Below are positions 35,710 through 42,598 of a DNA stretch of 63,364 nucleotides, piece by piece; position 1 is the first letter of the stretch, and every line of letters begins with the position of its first letter. Origin of the DNA: a virus; IMG/VR virus record IMGVR_UViG_3300020581_000085, positions 1 through 63,364 of that record; one strand, 5' to 3'. The position numbers and the translations under genes were made by a program. The notes beneath the pieces are model-generated. The model searched no databases, was not told the origin of the DNA, and was given only the letters and a program-made list of their open reading frames with translations.

Positions 35710-36362
35710 TGGTTTCTCCTTGGATAAACCGTTATTTTGGGTGTCATTAACGCATCCTCCAAGGACATCCCACGCGCTATTCTATGGGTGACCGTACCGC
35801 TGTTAATTGCCGAACCTGACATTTCTATCGCTTCAGCCAGTGTCATGGTTGCCCCATGGTAATTGACTAGGCGATTTCTTCTTGTATTTCTTGATTGTTC
35901 TTTCTTAGTAGCCCAGGTGCAGTTCACCGGCTCGTAATTTCCGTCATTGTTCTTGCGTTCTATCGTATGTTTGGGAGTGGGTTTCGGGCCCATATCTTCG
36001 TAGAAGTCTTCGACGCTATTACGCCACCGCTCACAGACGATTATTCCCCGACCTCCGTAGTTTGGATAGTTAATGGACGATTCGTCGTGGCACCGCGCTA
36101 TCATCAGATTCCATGTGACATACTCTGGAGTACGACTGAGCCCATACTTGGCACTAGCCTCTCCGCGCTTGACCCCGGCTTCGCGTCTGAAACACCCGCA
36201 TGATATAGTTTTGCCGGATTTTAGGAGATGCCCAAAAACGCAGGTCTCCGCACCGCAATCACACTTGCAAAACCACTTGGTATTATAAGTTTTGCTAGGA
36301 GCTTGCCCGATAACAATTAATCTACCGTATCGGTTGCCGCTCAAATCTAAAACATTTGCCAT
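35700..36362 (-). CDS. HNH homing-type endonuclease with NUMOD-like C-terminus
   Basis: 220 residues. N-terminal zinc region typical of these phage enzymes (NRYGRLIVIG, CKCDCGAE, SCGCFRRE). Central HNH-type core with YPNYGGRGIIVCERW, MGPKPTPKHTIERKNNDGNY and NCTWATKKEQSRN. A C-terminal helix-turn-helix-like element (TMTLAEAIEMSG, GMSLEDALMTPK) follows. It is probably a selfish free-standing endonuclease that has entered the early operon next to GcrA; its start overlaps the gcrA end by 41 bases. Confidence 0.85.
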   Translation of the reverse strand: MANVLDLSGNRYGRLIVIGQAPSKTYNTKWFCKCDCGAETCVFGHLLKSGKTISCGCFRREAGVKRGEASAKYGLSRTPEYVTWNLMIARCHDESSINYPNYGGRGIIVCERWRNSVEDFYEDMGPKPTPKHTIERKNNDGNYEPVNCTWATKKEQSRNTRRNRLVNYHGATMTLAEAIEMSGSAINSGTVTHRIARGMSLEDALMTPKITVYPRRNQWS

Positions 36363-36801
36363 TCATGGGCCTCCCTTCCTCGCTAGCACGACGTCTCTCC
36401 TGTGGAGTTTCGTAGCAAACTTTCCGGTGCTTATGACACCAAGGATATCCATGTGAGCCGCAGTAACGATGGGATGAATGAAGCGCATCTCCGAAGATGT
36501 ACCGGCAGTCGTCGTCTGTAAGCTCCTCCAGCGTTACCATCCTCGGTAATTCGACAACGGTTTCTATTTTCATTGGCTTGGGTCTCTTGGGCTTATAAAT
36601 TCTCGGTGCTTTTGATGTATTTTGTCCGTCGCCGACCGGCCCACCCTTACCCCCGAATTGAAACCCTCTCCTGAATGCCAACCCGAGTATGCCGCTTCTG
36701 GTCATTCCCGGCATTAACAGCGCCACCTTGGCGGCGCTCAATCCCTGACTAGCCAATAATCTGATTTTCTCTACCAAATGCTCAGGAACGGGATACGGCA
36801 T
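36322..36801 (-). CDS. GcrA-family cell-cycle regulator homologue
   Basis: 159 residues. The N-terminal helix-turn-helix (LVEKIRLLASQGLSAAKVAL, MTRSGILGLAFRRG) and the C-terminal LTDDDCRYIFGD, YCGSHGYPWCHKHRKVCYE match the conserved parts of GcrA (its L-x-x-x-x-C-x-W/Y-P-x-G and C-x-H box). In Caulobacter and relatives GcrA binds RNA polymerase sigma70 and activates promoters carrying CcrM-methylated GANTC. A phage copy suggests it redirects or mimics host cell-cycle transcription. Family restriction to alphaproteobacteria is a main host clue. Confidence 0.8.
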   Translation of the reverse strand: MPYPVPEHLVEKIRLLASQGLSAAKVALLMPGMTRSGILGLAFRRGFQFGGKGGPVGDGQNTSKAPRIYKPKRPKPMKIETVVELPRMVTLEELTDDDCRYIFGDALHSSHRYCGSHGYPWCHKHRKVCYETPQERRRASEEGRPMNGKCFRFERQPIR

Positions 36802-36809
36802 TGGAACCC

Positions 36810-37082
36810 CTACGTTAAAGGTATCTCGATTGATCCAATAATTTCCCTTGCGAGGTCTTTCCAGCCCTCCATGCGGGAGACGACCGCCTCTAGTTTTTCA
36901 ATTCTATTTTCGGCGTCCTTACGCAGTCCGTCCGAAATATCCGCCTCCGCAAGTGCCACATCTCTCTTCTCGTTGAGTTCGAAGCATCGATCCGTCAGAA
37001 GTTTAACCTGCTTCTGAAGATTCGCGATCGTTACCTTTGGATCCTCGCCACGAGGAATCGGCGGCGGCTTAATCTTAGGCAT
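36810..37082 (-). CDS. Coiled-coil protein, 90 residues
   Basis: Start taken at ATG 37082, overlapping the upstream stop (TGATG). After a Pro-rich start (KIKPPPIPRGEDPKV) it is a single long coiled coil (VTIANLQKQVKLLTDRCFEL, AENRIEKLEAVVSRM). Part of the recombination operon; function unknown. Confidence 0.65.
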   Translation of the reverse strand: MPKIKPPPIPRGEDPKVTIANLQKQVKLLTDRCFELNEKRDVALAEADISDGLRKDAENRIEKLEAVVSRMEGWKDLAREIIGSIEIPLT

Positions 37083-37531
37083 CAACGTCTCTCCCGAATC
37101 ATCTTTTCGATCTCTACCTTGATCGCGCTGGCCGGCGTCCCCGGCAGGAACTTTTGCTCTACTGCGTACTTTGCCCGCTCTATCAATCGTACCCACTGAT
37201 CGGCGGTGAGGTTGCGAGTGGTCTTAGCCCTTATTTCCGTCTCCCCGCGCTTTCGATCATGGTGGTAAGTGACGTGCCGGCACTCCATCAAAACCTGCTC
37301 TTTAGCGAATTCGGCGTCTTCCTTTAGCCAGTCACACTGCTCTGCCAAAAGTCCGCATAGAGCTCGGAAATATCTCATGTACTTTAGTGTAGCTGGAACC
37401 GTGACGTCTGCCCTAACCTCTGCTCCTCGCGGTATGGAATTCCACTCAGGTTCGAATACATCGGTTTCCAGAAACAATCCTATCTCGCCCGCCTTACCCG
37501 GACGTTTACGAAAGTGAATTTCCTGGCTCAT
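37082..37531 (-). CDS. DUF1367-like phage protein
   Basis: 149 residues. The plan FEPEWNSIPRGAEVRADVTV, then TLKYMRYFRALCGLLAEQ, then a conserved Cys/His-bearing LMECRHV, then LTADQWVRLIERAKYAVEQK resembles DUF1367 proteins found next to recombination genes in lambdoid-type phages. It sits directly after the annealing protein with a four-base overlap. Molecular function is unknown for the family. Confidence 0.55.
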   Translation of the reverse strand: MSQEIHFRKRPGKAGEIGLFLETDVFEPEWNSIPRGAEVRADVTVPATLKYMRYFRALCGLLAEQCDWLKEDAEFAKEQVLMECRHVTYHHDRKRGETEIRAKTTRNLTADQWVRLIERAKYAVEQKFLPGTPASAIKVEIEKMIRERR

Positions 37532-38601
37532 GGTTCAAGGCGGGCCTGCGCTTCCCTCATCGCGGATTGGATCGATTCTTTGTCCGCCGGGAACAGATCG
37601 GCCCATTCCACGTCGACCACATGGGTAAAGAACGTATCGATCTCCTCCGCGACTTCCATCTTGGCGAATCGCTCAAGAACGAAAGCCACCCATCGGTCGT
37701 AGTCCTTCTTGATATCGGGGACGGCGCCCTTCTTTGGCTTCTTCGTCTCTGCCGGGGCGTCGTCGGACATGGCCCCAGGCTCAACCGGCTCCGTCTTGCG
37801 CAGAAAATTAATATGCTTTTCCGTTGCGGCCTTGCATCGCGCGGCATCATCGGGGCTGCCGTTCTTCAGCTTATCCAACTGCGGCTGATTGGCGTCGATC
37901 CATTTGAATACGACCGACACTTCGGATTCGTTCTGCACGGCAGCAATGAATTTGTCGGCCCATCCCTGATAGGTCCCACCCACAATCCTTTGAGGCCCGA
38001 CTTGTTGCACGATAGGGTCCGAATGTTGCACCGGATGGTGATCTTGTGGCTTTGGGGCGACGACTTGTTGCGTGACCACCGCCGCCTGGCGCGGGGGAGC
38101 GGCATCGCGGCTGACTTCCTGTTTGGCAGACGCGGGGATATCCTCCACCTCAGATTCGTCCAACATCCCTAGACCGCAGATTGATAGTGTGGCGCGCCGC
38201 TTGGCCTTGGTCTCAGCCTTCATCAAAGCGTTGGCGAGACCTTCGCCCTTCAAGCCAGCGATGTTGACCGCGCCGGTCGAAACGTCTGTCCGATTATTGA
38301 TGTTGCAGACCTTGGCCTTTACCACGAACACGCCTTCCCGTTCGCTCTCGGCGAGTTCAGTGACGGAAATGCCGTGGATAGAGCGGAGTTGGTCGGTACA
38401 ATCTTTGAGCGCGTAAAGGCGCATCTTGCCGTTAAGCACGATGTACTCAAATGGTTTCGTTAGCGGATTGAGACCAACTGACTTACAGACGGCCTGATAG
38501 TAGGAGTTACGCTCCTCGGACGTAAGCTTGGACAGATCGCCCTTAATTAGGACGTCCTCCATTAACTTATGGCCATCATCGGTTTTGGCTAATGCGTTCA
38601 T
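37528..38601 (-). CDS. Putative single-strand annealing protein (Rad52-superfamily-like)
   Basis: 357 residues. The first ~150 carry NSYYQAVCKSVGLNPLTKPF, LYALKDCTDQLRSIHGISV and AETKAKRRATLSICGLGMLD. The last, basic helix-rich motif recalls the core of Rad52/Sak-type phage annealing proteins. The second half is a disordered linker and a helical C-terminus. The operon context (DUF1367-like, HNH, RusA elsewhere) supports a recombination role. Assignment rests on pattern and context, not on a scored match. Confidence 0.5.
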   Translation of the reverse strand: MNALAKTDDGHKLMEDVLIKGDLSKLTSEERNSYYQAVCKSVGLNPLTKPFEYIVLNGKMRLYALKDCTDQLRSIHGISVTELAESEREGVFVVKAKVCNINNRTDVSTGAVNIAGLKGEGLANALMKAETKAKRRATLSICGLGMLDESEVEDIPASAKQEVSRDAAPPRQAAVVTQQVVAPKPQDHHPVQHSDPIVQQVGPQRIVGGTYQGWADKFIAAVQNESEVSVVFKWIDANQPQLDKLKNGSPDDAARCKAATEKHINFLRKTEPVEPGAMSDDAPAETKKPKKGAVPDIKKDYDRWVAFVLERFAKMEVAEEIDTFFTHVVDVEWADLFPADKESIQSAMREAQARLEP

Positions 38602-39518
38602 CGGATCCTGACCTTCATAACAATGGTTGCCCCGGGCACGGATATCCCCGCATTGACAGCTTCTTGGGCGATGTTGGACAGAAGTGAAATCAGCCTGTCG
38701 TCAGACTTAAACTGCGCAAACACCTTGTCGATATCGATTGTCTCGACAAACGGATAATCCTTGGCTGTTGCCGCCCTACCCATCCCGCCGCTGATCTTCG
38801 CCGCTGGCGCTGGCATATTCGGCTTGACGCCCGCTTGTTCTGCTGCAATCGCGGCCTTGCGCTTGGCTAGCTCCCAATCTTCAAGCGCCGTCCGGAGCTG
38901 GATAGACGACGATTCGGCATCATCCATAATCGGATTCCAGATGGCGCGGATGAACTTCTGCTCATCGAGGAGAGGGCGGTTCAAGGCATCATATGCCTTC
39001 TTAGCCTCACCCTTCAGCCCCGTCAGTGTGGATCGAAGGGATTGAGCCCGCGTAGCAGCTTCGTCGCTTTCGATTTTGAGATACTGCGGGACGGCGGCTT
39101 TGGCTTCCGCGATTTTCGCCGCAATTTGCTTTTCCGGCGGGATTTCAACTTTGACTGCGGCTGGTCTCCCGTCGTCGTGGATTGTAACCCCAGTGATGAC
39201 CGCTCCTTGTATCGTGGCATCAATGTCTCCCCACAAACCAGTGTCGCGGAATTGCCAAAACAAGGCTTCCGAAATTGGGGTCTTGCTTACATACGGCCAG
39301 CGCTCCCGCGCCTTCATATCGTCGACGTCGCGACCATTATCCTGATATCGTAGATCGCCCGTGAACGAATCGTACCAGATCGCAACGGCGCTCAATGTAC
39401 CGTCACGCGACTTCGCACGGTAATATCCTGCGCGAGGGTTGTCCGCGTCTATCGGGCCGCGGTCGCCCTTGAGAGCGGCGTAGTACCAATCCGTTGTGCG
39501 GTCGATATCGTCCATCAT
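38598..39518 (-). CDS. Hypothetical protein of the recombination operon, 306 residues
   Basis: The N-terminal half is a compact alpha/beta region with many Trp and Tyr (DWYYAALKGDRG, WYDSFTGDLRYQDN). The middle is a long charged helix (QIAAKIAEAKAAVPQYLKIE, RAIWNPIMDD), and the C-terminus is conserved-looking (YPFVETIDIDKVFAQFKSDD). It precedes the annealing protein with ATGA overlap and may be its partner. Function not known. Confidence 0.6.
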   Translation of the reverse strand: MMDDIDRTTDWYYAALKGDRGPIDADNPRAGYYRAKSRDGTLSAVAIWYDSFTGDLRYQDNGRDVDDMKARERWPYVSKTPISEALFWQFRDTGLWGDIDATIQGAVITGVTIHDDGRPAAVKVEIPPEKQIAAKIAEAKAAVPQYLKIESDEAATRAQSLRSTLTGLKGEAKKAYDALNRPLLDEQKFIRAIWNPIMDDAESSSIQLRTALEDWELAKRKAAIAAEQAGVKPNMPAPAAKISGGMGRAATAKDYPFVETIDIDKVFAQFKSDDRLISLLSNIAQEAVNAGISVPGATIVMKVRIR

Positions 39519-39655
39519 TGGGAGAGAATCCTTTTAATCCTGGCGTGCAGGAACTTGTGTCTGCTTTCCCATGAATACAGATGCTCAAACGCAAATAATA
39601 AAAATAGTCTGTGGACCAACGGCCCAGCCCAAAATGACCACAGCAACTTTCTCAT
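39515..39655 (-). CDS. 46-residue coupled ORF
   Basis: Both ends overlap neighbours by ATGA: start with the stop of the 70-residue gene, stop with the start of the 306-residue gene. Sequence has an aromatic hydrophobic stretch (LLWSFWAGPLVHRLFLLFAF) and a basic tail. Without it the two neighbours would be separated by 133 bases, so it is probably translated. Confidence 0.5.
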   Translation of the reverse strand: MRKLLWSFWAGPLVHRLFLLFAFEHLYSWESRHKFLHARIKRILSQ

Positions 39656-39864
39656 TCTTTCGCTCCGAAGATAGTCATGTCCGCTTGACGGACTAAATCC
39701 ATGATGGCGCTACGCAGGGGCCACTCTTGGTACCCGTCGGTAGATAACTTGCTGGCGATATGACGCCATTGTTTTACAGTCATCGTGACCGTCATGGTCG
39801 CCAGGATTTCCTCTACCTTCTCTAGGTGGAACGTAGCATTTATGCCCGGATAATTGCTGCTCAC
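39652..39864 (-). CDS. Hypothetical protein, 70 residues
   Basis: Small soluble protein with a repeated Met-Thr-Val strand (ATMTVTMTVKQWRHIASKLS) and a C-terminal helix. ATGA overlaps with the HNH gene upstream and the 46-codon ORF downstream. Function unknown. Confidence 0.6.
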   Translation of the reverse strand: MSSNYPGINATFHLEKVEEILATMTVTMTVKQWRHIASKLSTDGYQEWPLRSAIMDLVRQADMTIFGAKE

Positions 39865-40265
39865 TTGCCAAATCCCCTCTGTGATTTTGGGAACGGACGA
39901 CTCGGTATTGGCTTCGCCTCCCGCTTCTTTGTGCGCCCCTCAAGTCGACTGAACTTGCTCTTAAGCCAAATATCGCTTCCCTTGGTGGTGACCGTGGTAG
40001 ACGCCCCCGGCATCCTGCCAATCGTTCGCCTCAAATGACACGGCGTCTTATGTAGGGCGTCGATGAAATTGGGGTCATTCTGCGGAGGAAAATAGTCCGT
40101 ACCTTCCACGTTGACCGACCGCATAATTATGCTGGGGCGATGGTCGAACTCGATCTTGTCGTCCTCGGTGAAGATCGTCTTGCACTCGGCGCAATGAAAA
40201 TTCTGCCGGAGCAAAACCTCGGCCTTGACCTTCGGTGGGATGTTCTTGCGCTTTGGTCGGGTCAC
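39861..40265 (-). CDS. HNH-family nuclease
   Basis: 134 residues from GTG 40265. Core CAECKTIFTEDDKIEFDHRP, then NFIDALHKTPCHLRRTIG, gives the zinc Cys pairs, the central Asp-His and the final His of an HNH site. The C-terminal third is basic and disordered. Such small HNH proteins occur in packaging and recombination modules; here it heads the early minus-strand operon. Confidence 0.75.
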   Translation of the reverse strand: MTRPKRKNIPPKVKAEVLLRQNFHCAECKTIFTEDDKIEFDHRPSIIMRSVNVEGTDYFPPQNDPNFIDALHKTPCHLRRTIGRMPGASTTVTTKGSDIWLKSKFSRLEGRTKKREAKPIPSRPFPKSQRGFGK

Positions 40266-40435
40266 CGGCCGTCCTCAATCTTCCAAGCCTGAGACATTAG
40301 ACCATCGACATCAGACCGGAGTTGATTTATTTTCTCTCGGTCCTTTTCCATGCGGTCAAGTTTCGAATTCACCGTCGCGACGTCAATGATAATGATAACT
40401 ATTCCGGATATCGTCATCCATTCGAAGAAACTCAT
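40262..40435 (-). CDS. 57-residue membrane-anchored coiled-coil protein
   Basis: First gene of the leftward operon; ATG 40435 follows GGGGAA. One N-terminal hydrophobic segment (ISGIVIIIIDVATV) followed by a charged helix (KLDRMEKDREKINQLRSDVD), the layout of a small anchored regulator or inhibitor. Its stop overlaps the GTG start of the HNH gene. Confidence 0.6.
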   Translation of the reverse strand: MSFFEWMTISGIVIIIIDVATVNSKLDRMEKDREKINQLRSDVDGLMSQAWKIEDGR

Positions 40436-40457
40436 AGCAGTTCCCCTATTTTCGTAA

Positions 40458-40523
40458 ACACTACGTTGTCGCTTCCTGATTTGTCAATGGTCCCTTGTCA
40501 AATTAATTTTGATTGTGTATATC
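40458..40523. promoter_or_regulatory. Divergent early promoters with paired TTGTCAA sites (switch region)
   Basis: Leftward promoter: -35 TTGACA on the minus strand at 40487-40482, 18-base spacer, -10 TAGTGT at 40463-40458. Rightward promoter: -35 TTGTCA at 40495-40500, 17-base spacer, -10 TATATC at 40518-40523. This would start transcription at about the ATG of the HTH gene (40531), so that mRNA looks leaderless. The two TTGTCAA repeats (40481-40487 and 40495-40501), 14 bases apart, cover both -35 boxes and are good operator candidates. Confidence 0.65.
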
Positions 40524-40530
40524 GCAAATC

Positions 40531-40779
40531 ATGGCCGCTAAAACACATCCTGGAGACGCAGAAGGCTGGGCGAAGGTTATTCGCTCTCTCCGCGCCCAAG
40601 GTCATAAGTTTCCCCATGCCTTCATAGCTTCGAAAATCGGTATTTCGAGGCAGAGTGTAAGACTTTGGCAGGCCGTTCCAATCGAGCACCTAGCCAAGGT
40701 GGCCGAATTGAGTGGGATGCCGAGGGCTAGAATTCTCCCCGCGAAATTCAAACAAATGCAGGAGTTGATGGGATCATGA
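40531..40779 (+). CDS. Cro/YdaS-like HTH transcription regulator
   Basis: 82 residues from ATG 40531. The helix-turn-helix reads IASKIGISRQSVRLWQAVP followed by IEHLAKVAELSGMPRARILP, the standard Cro/YdaS form. It is the first gene of the rightward operon and lies directly beside its own probable operators. No ribosome site precedes the ATG, consistent with a leaderless message. Probably represses the switch promoters. Confidence 0.75.
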   Translation: MAAKTHPGDAEGWAKVIRSLRAQGHKFPHAFIASKIGISRQSVRLWQAVPIEHLAKVAELSGMPRARILPAKFKQMQELMGS

Positions 40780-41288
40780 AAAAGCCGAGGCTGCCAAAGA
40801 AGGCCAAGGAACCGAAGGCCGCCAACTCCAAATCCAACTCTGTGGATCCGGAAAAGCGCGCATTGTTCCTCGCTGACCGCGATGCTTATGCCAAAGCCGC
40901 GGAGAAGCTGAAAAAGGCCCAAGCCGCTGTCCGGACGCTCGGCAAGACAATCAAGGCGGACGGCTTCAGTTTGAGACAGGTAAAGCTTGCAATCCAGCTC
41001 GAGACGCCAGAGGGCGAGGCCGAATTCAAATCCTCCGTTGCAAACGATCTTCTAGCCGCCCAGTACGTCGGCGCCGCGATCGGATCTCAACTATCGATGT
41101 TCATGGAGCCGGATAGGACGCCGGCCGTGGATATCGCCGCGGATGAGGGGCAAAAGGATGCTCTTGAGCACAAAGCGGCAAAACCTAAGTACGATCCGTC
41201 CACGCCGCAGTTCCAGATCTACATGGAATCGTACTTGGCTGAGCAATCTCGCCAGGTCAAGGCAGGCATCGGCAAACTCGACAGTTAA
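40776..41288 (+). CDS. Hypothetical protein, 170 residues
   Basis: Lys/Ala-rich N-terminus (KKPRLPKKAKEPKAANSKSN), then a helical domain with coiled-coil character (KLKKAQAAVRTLGKTIKADG) and an Asp/Ala-rich second half. ATGA overlap with the HTH gene. A DNA-associated role is plausible from the basic N-terminus only. Confidence 0.65.
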   Translation: MKKPRLPKKAKEPKAANSKSNSVDPEKRALFLADRDAYAKAAEKLKKAQAAVRTLGKTIKADGFSLRQVKLAIQLETPEGEAEFKSSVANDLLAAQYVGAAIGSQLSMFMEPDRTPAVDIAADEGQKDALEHKAAKPKYDPSTPQFQIYMESYLAEQSRQVKAGIGKLDS

Positions 41289-41328
41289 CCAAATCCTCCG
41301 GTGGTTGACCCCCTCTCCGCCGGATGAT

Positions 41329-41376
41329 CGAAGGCCCGCCGTCCAATCAGCCCGGATAGGCGGGCCTTCGTATTTT
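41329..41376 (+). terminator. Strong intrinsic terminator / attenuator
   Basis: A perfect 12-base inverted repeat (41329-41340 and 41359-41370, core AAGGCCCGCC/GGCGGGCCTT), 18-base loop, followed by TATTTTA. It lies between the HTH-170 residue gene pair and the RusA gene, so it probably limits early transcription before replication genes. Confidence 0.75.
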
Positions 41377-41388
41377 AGGTTAGGATAT

Positions 41389-41820
41389 ATGGATAACCTA
41401 CCGATAATCATAGAGCTTCTTGGCCCACCTAGAGGTAAGGGGCGGCCCAGGTTCCGTGTTATGGGGAAGTTCGTGTCGACCTACACTGACGCTGAGACGA
41501 GAAAATATGAGGACAGGCTGAAGGGCGAGGCAACGTTGAAAATGCTCGGTATTCCTGCCCTAGATTGCGCGCTTTCGGTAAGGATAGAGGCTCACATGCC
41601 CATCCCTCAAAGTTGGAGCAAAAAAAATACCGAGGCCGCCATTGGTGGTCGTTTTATGCCAATCACGAAGCCTGATTCAGATAATATCGTCAAGATGTTG
41701 GATGCTTTAAATAAAGTAGTTTGGAAGGATGATTCTCAGATCGTAAGTCTGTTCGTGCTCAAGCGGTATAGCGATAACCCAAGGCTCAGGATTGTGGTTT
41801 GGAAGTGGTTTGATCAATAG
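41389..41820 (+). CDS. rusA: RusA-family Holliday-junction resolvase
   Basis: 143 residues from ATG 41389. N-terminal GPPRGKGRPRFRV and the catalytic block KPDSDNIVKMLDALNKVVWKDD place Asp residues as in RusA (two close Asp in PDxDN and one in KDD). The YTDAETRKYE region is also conserved. It cleaves four-way junctions as a homodimer during recombination and replication, clearing branched DNA before packaging. A longer upstream in-frame start would span the terminator hairpin and is rejected. Confidence 0.88.
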   Translation: MDNLPIIIELLGPPRGKGRPRFRVMGKFVSTYTDAETRKYEDRLKGEATLKMLGIPALDCALSVRIEAHMPIPQSWSKKNTEAAIGGRFMPITKPDSDNIVKMLDALNKVVWKDDSQIVSLFVLKRYSDNPRLRIVVWKWFDQ

Positions 41821-41885
41821 GTAGTTTACCTAACTGATTGATTCTAGCCATAGCGGTATTGACACATAGGCACGACTCAATCCAT

Positions 41886-41924
41886 AAAAAGGCGCGGCCC
41901 GCAGGGGACAAATCCTGCGGGCCG
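41886..41924 (-). terminator. Minus-strand intrinsic terminator
   Basis: Perfect stem GGCCCGCAGG (41896-41905) with CCTGCGGGCC (41914-41923); on the minus strand it is followed by CGCCTTTTT. It would end leftward transcripts entering from about 42.3 kb, and prevents convergent transcription into the RusA gene. Confidence 0.7.
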
Positions 41925-42006
41925 AATAGAAGTCCGATGCTCTTTGCGGGGCACCACCGGACGAGATTGACTTAGGACATATAGATTCCGACGTCAACCC
42001 TCGCCG

Positions 42007-42321
42007 TCAACCCCAGCAAATATCATCGGTTCCATAGGCCAGCCCGTCTAACGGGATAGGTCCTGCGAGCCTAGTCATGGTTGTTGCGGGATTACCTAGC
42101 CAAATCAATGAAACATTGGACGCTGGCGTTACGACGACCAGCACGAACGGCGCCTTAGCCTGATCTGGGGTGTTCGATCCGCCGCCGCATGGGTCTGTGA
42201 GTGTTCTGACAGAGCGACCCCAGAACAATACTCCTCGATCAGGTTCCGAAAACCGGAATCGCCTTCTGTTAGGCGGGTTTCCTCTGCCCGGTAGATTTTT
42301 CCCTTCGGGAAAAACTACCAT
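42007..42321 (-). CDS. Possible antisense-strand protein, 104 residues
   Basis: The only sizeable ORF in the 540-base gap between RusA and the next plus gene. The C-terminal half looks protein-like (APFVLVVVTPASNVSLIWLG, LAGPIPLDGLAYGTDD); the N-terminal part reads through a palindrome and is less convincing. A minus-strand terminator lies downstream, which supports transcription in this direction, but no ribosome site is visible. It may be a remnant. Confidence 0.35.
   Translation of the reverse strand: MVVFPEGKNLPGRGNPPNRRRFRFSEPDRGVLFWGRSVRTLTDPCGGGSNTPDQAKAPFVLVVVTPASNVSLIWLGNPATTMTRLAGPIPLDGLAYGTDDICWG
42290..42319. promoter_or_regulatory. 30-base near-perfect palindrome
   Basis: GGTAG-A-TTTTTCCC-TTC-GGGAAAAA-CTACC, symmetric except for one extra A. 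It lies about 40 bases before the replication-module gene at 42362. It could be an operator, an RNA hairpin on either strand or a replication-associated structure; no T-run follows on the plus strand. Confidence 0.5.
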
Positions 42322-42361
42322 AGTTAGAATAGTTTATCGATGTAAGTTAAGGGGACTTCCA

Positions 42362-42598
42362 ATGAACGGGATCGAGAGAATTGCATCTGTATCAAGGTTG
42401 AGTAGAGCCGCAAAGGAAGAGATGAAGAAATGGAAGGAGAAGTCTGGAATACGCGCGATAGTGCCAAAAACTCAAAACCAGAAGCTTGGGGCTAAGAGGC
42501 TTCGGCTCTTGGCTAGAAAGATGGACAGGCACGAGCGACGAAAAATATCCCTAGGACCAGCGAGCGAAGTGAGAATCATCAAGTCGTCTGGTGCCTAA
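42362..42598 (+). CDS. Small basic protein, 78 residues
   Basis: ATG 42362 follows AAGGGG. Very basic helical sequence (RAAKEEMKKWKEKSGIRAIV, RLRLLARKMDRHERRK), suggesting nucleic-acid binding. Its TAA overlaps the DnaB start (TAATG), so it is probably made together with the helicase. Confidence 0.6.
   Translation: MNGIERIASVSRLSRAAKEEMKKWKEKSGIRAIVPKTQNQKLGAKRLRLLARKMDRHERRKISLGPASEVRIIKSSGA

Noticed and set aside
37567-38172. 201-codon plus-strand ORF opposite the annealing-protein gene
   Set aside because: Lies wholly inside a well-supported minus-strand gene with four-base overlaps at both ends; translation is Leu/Arg/His-rich noise.
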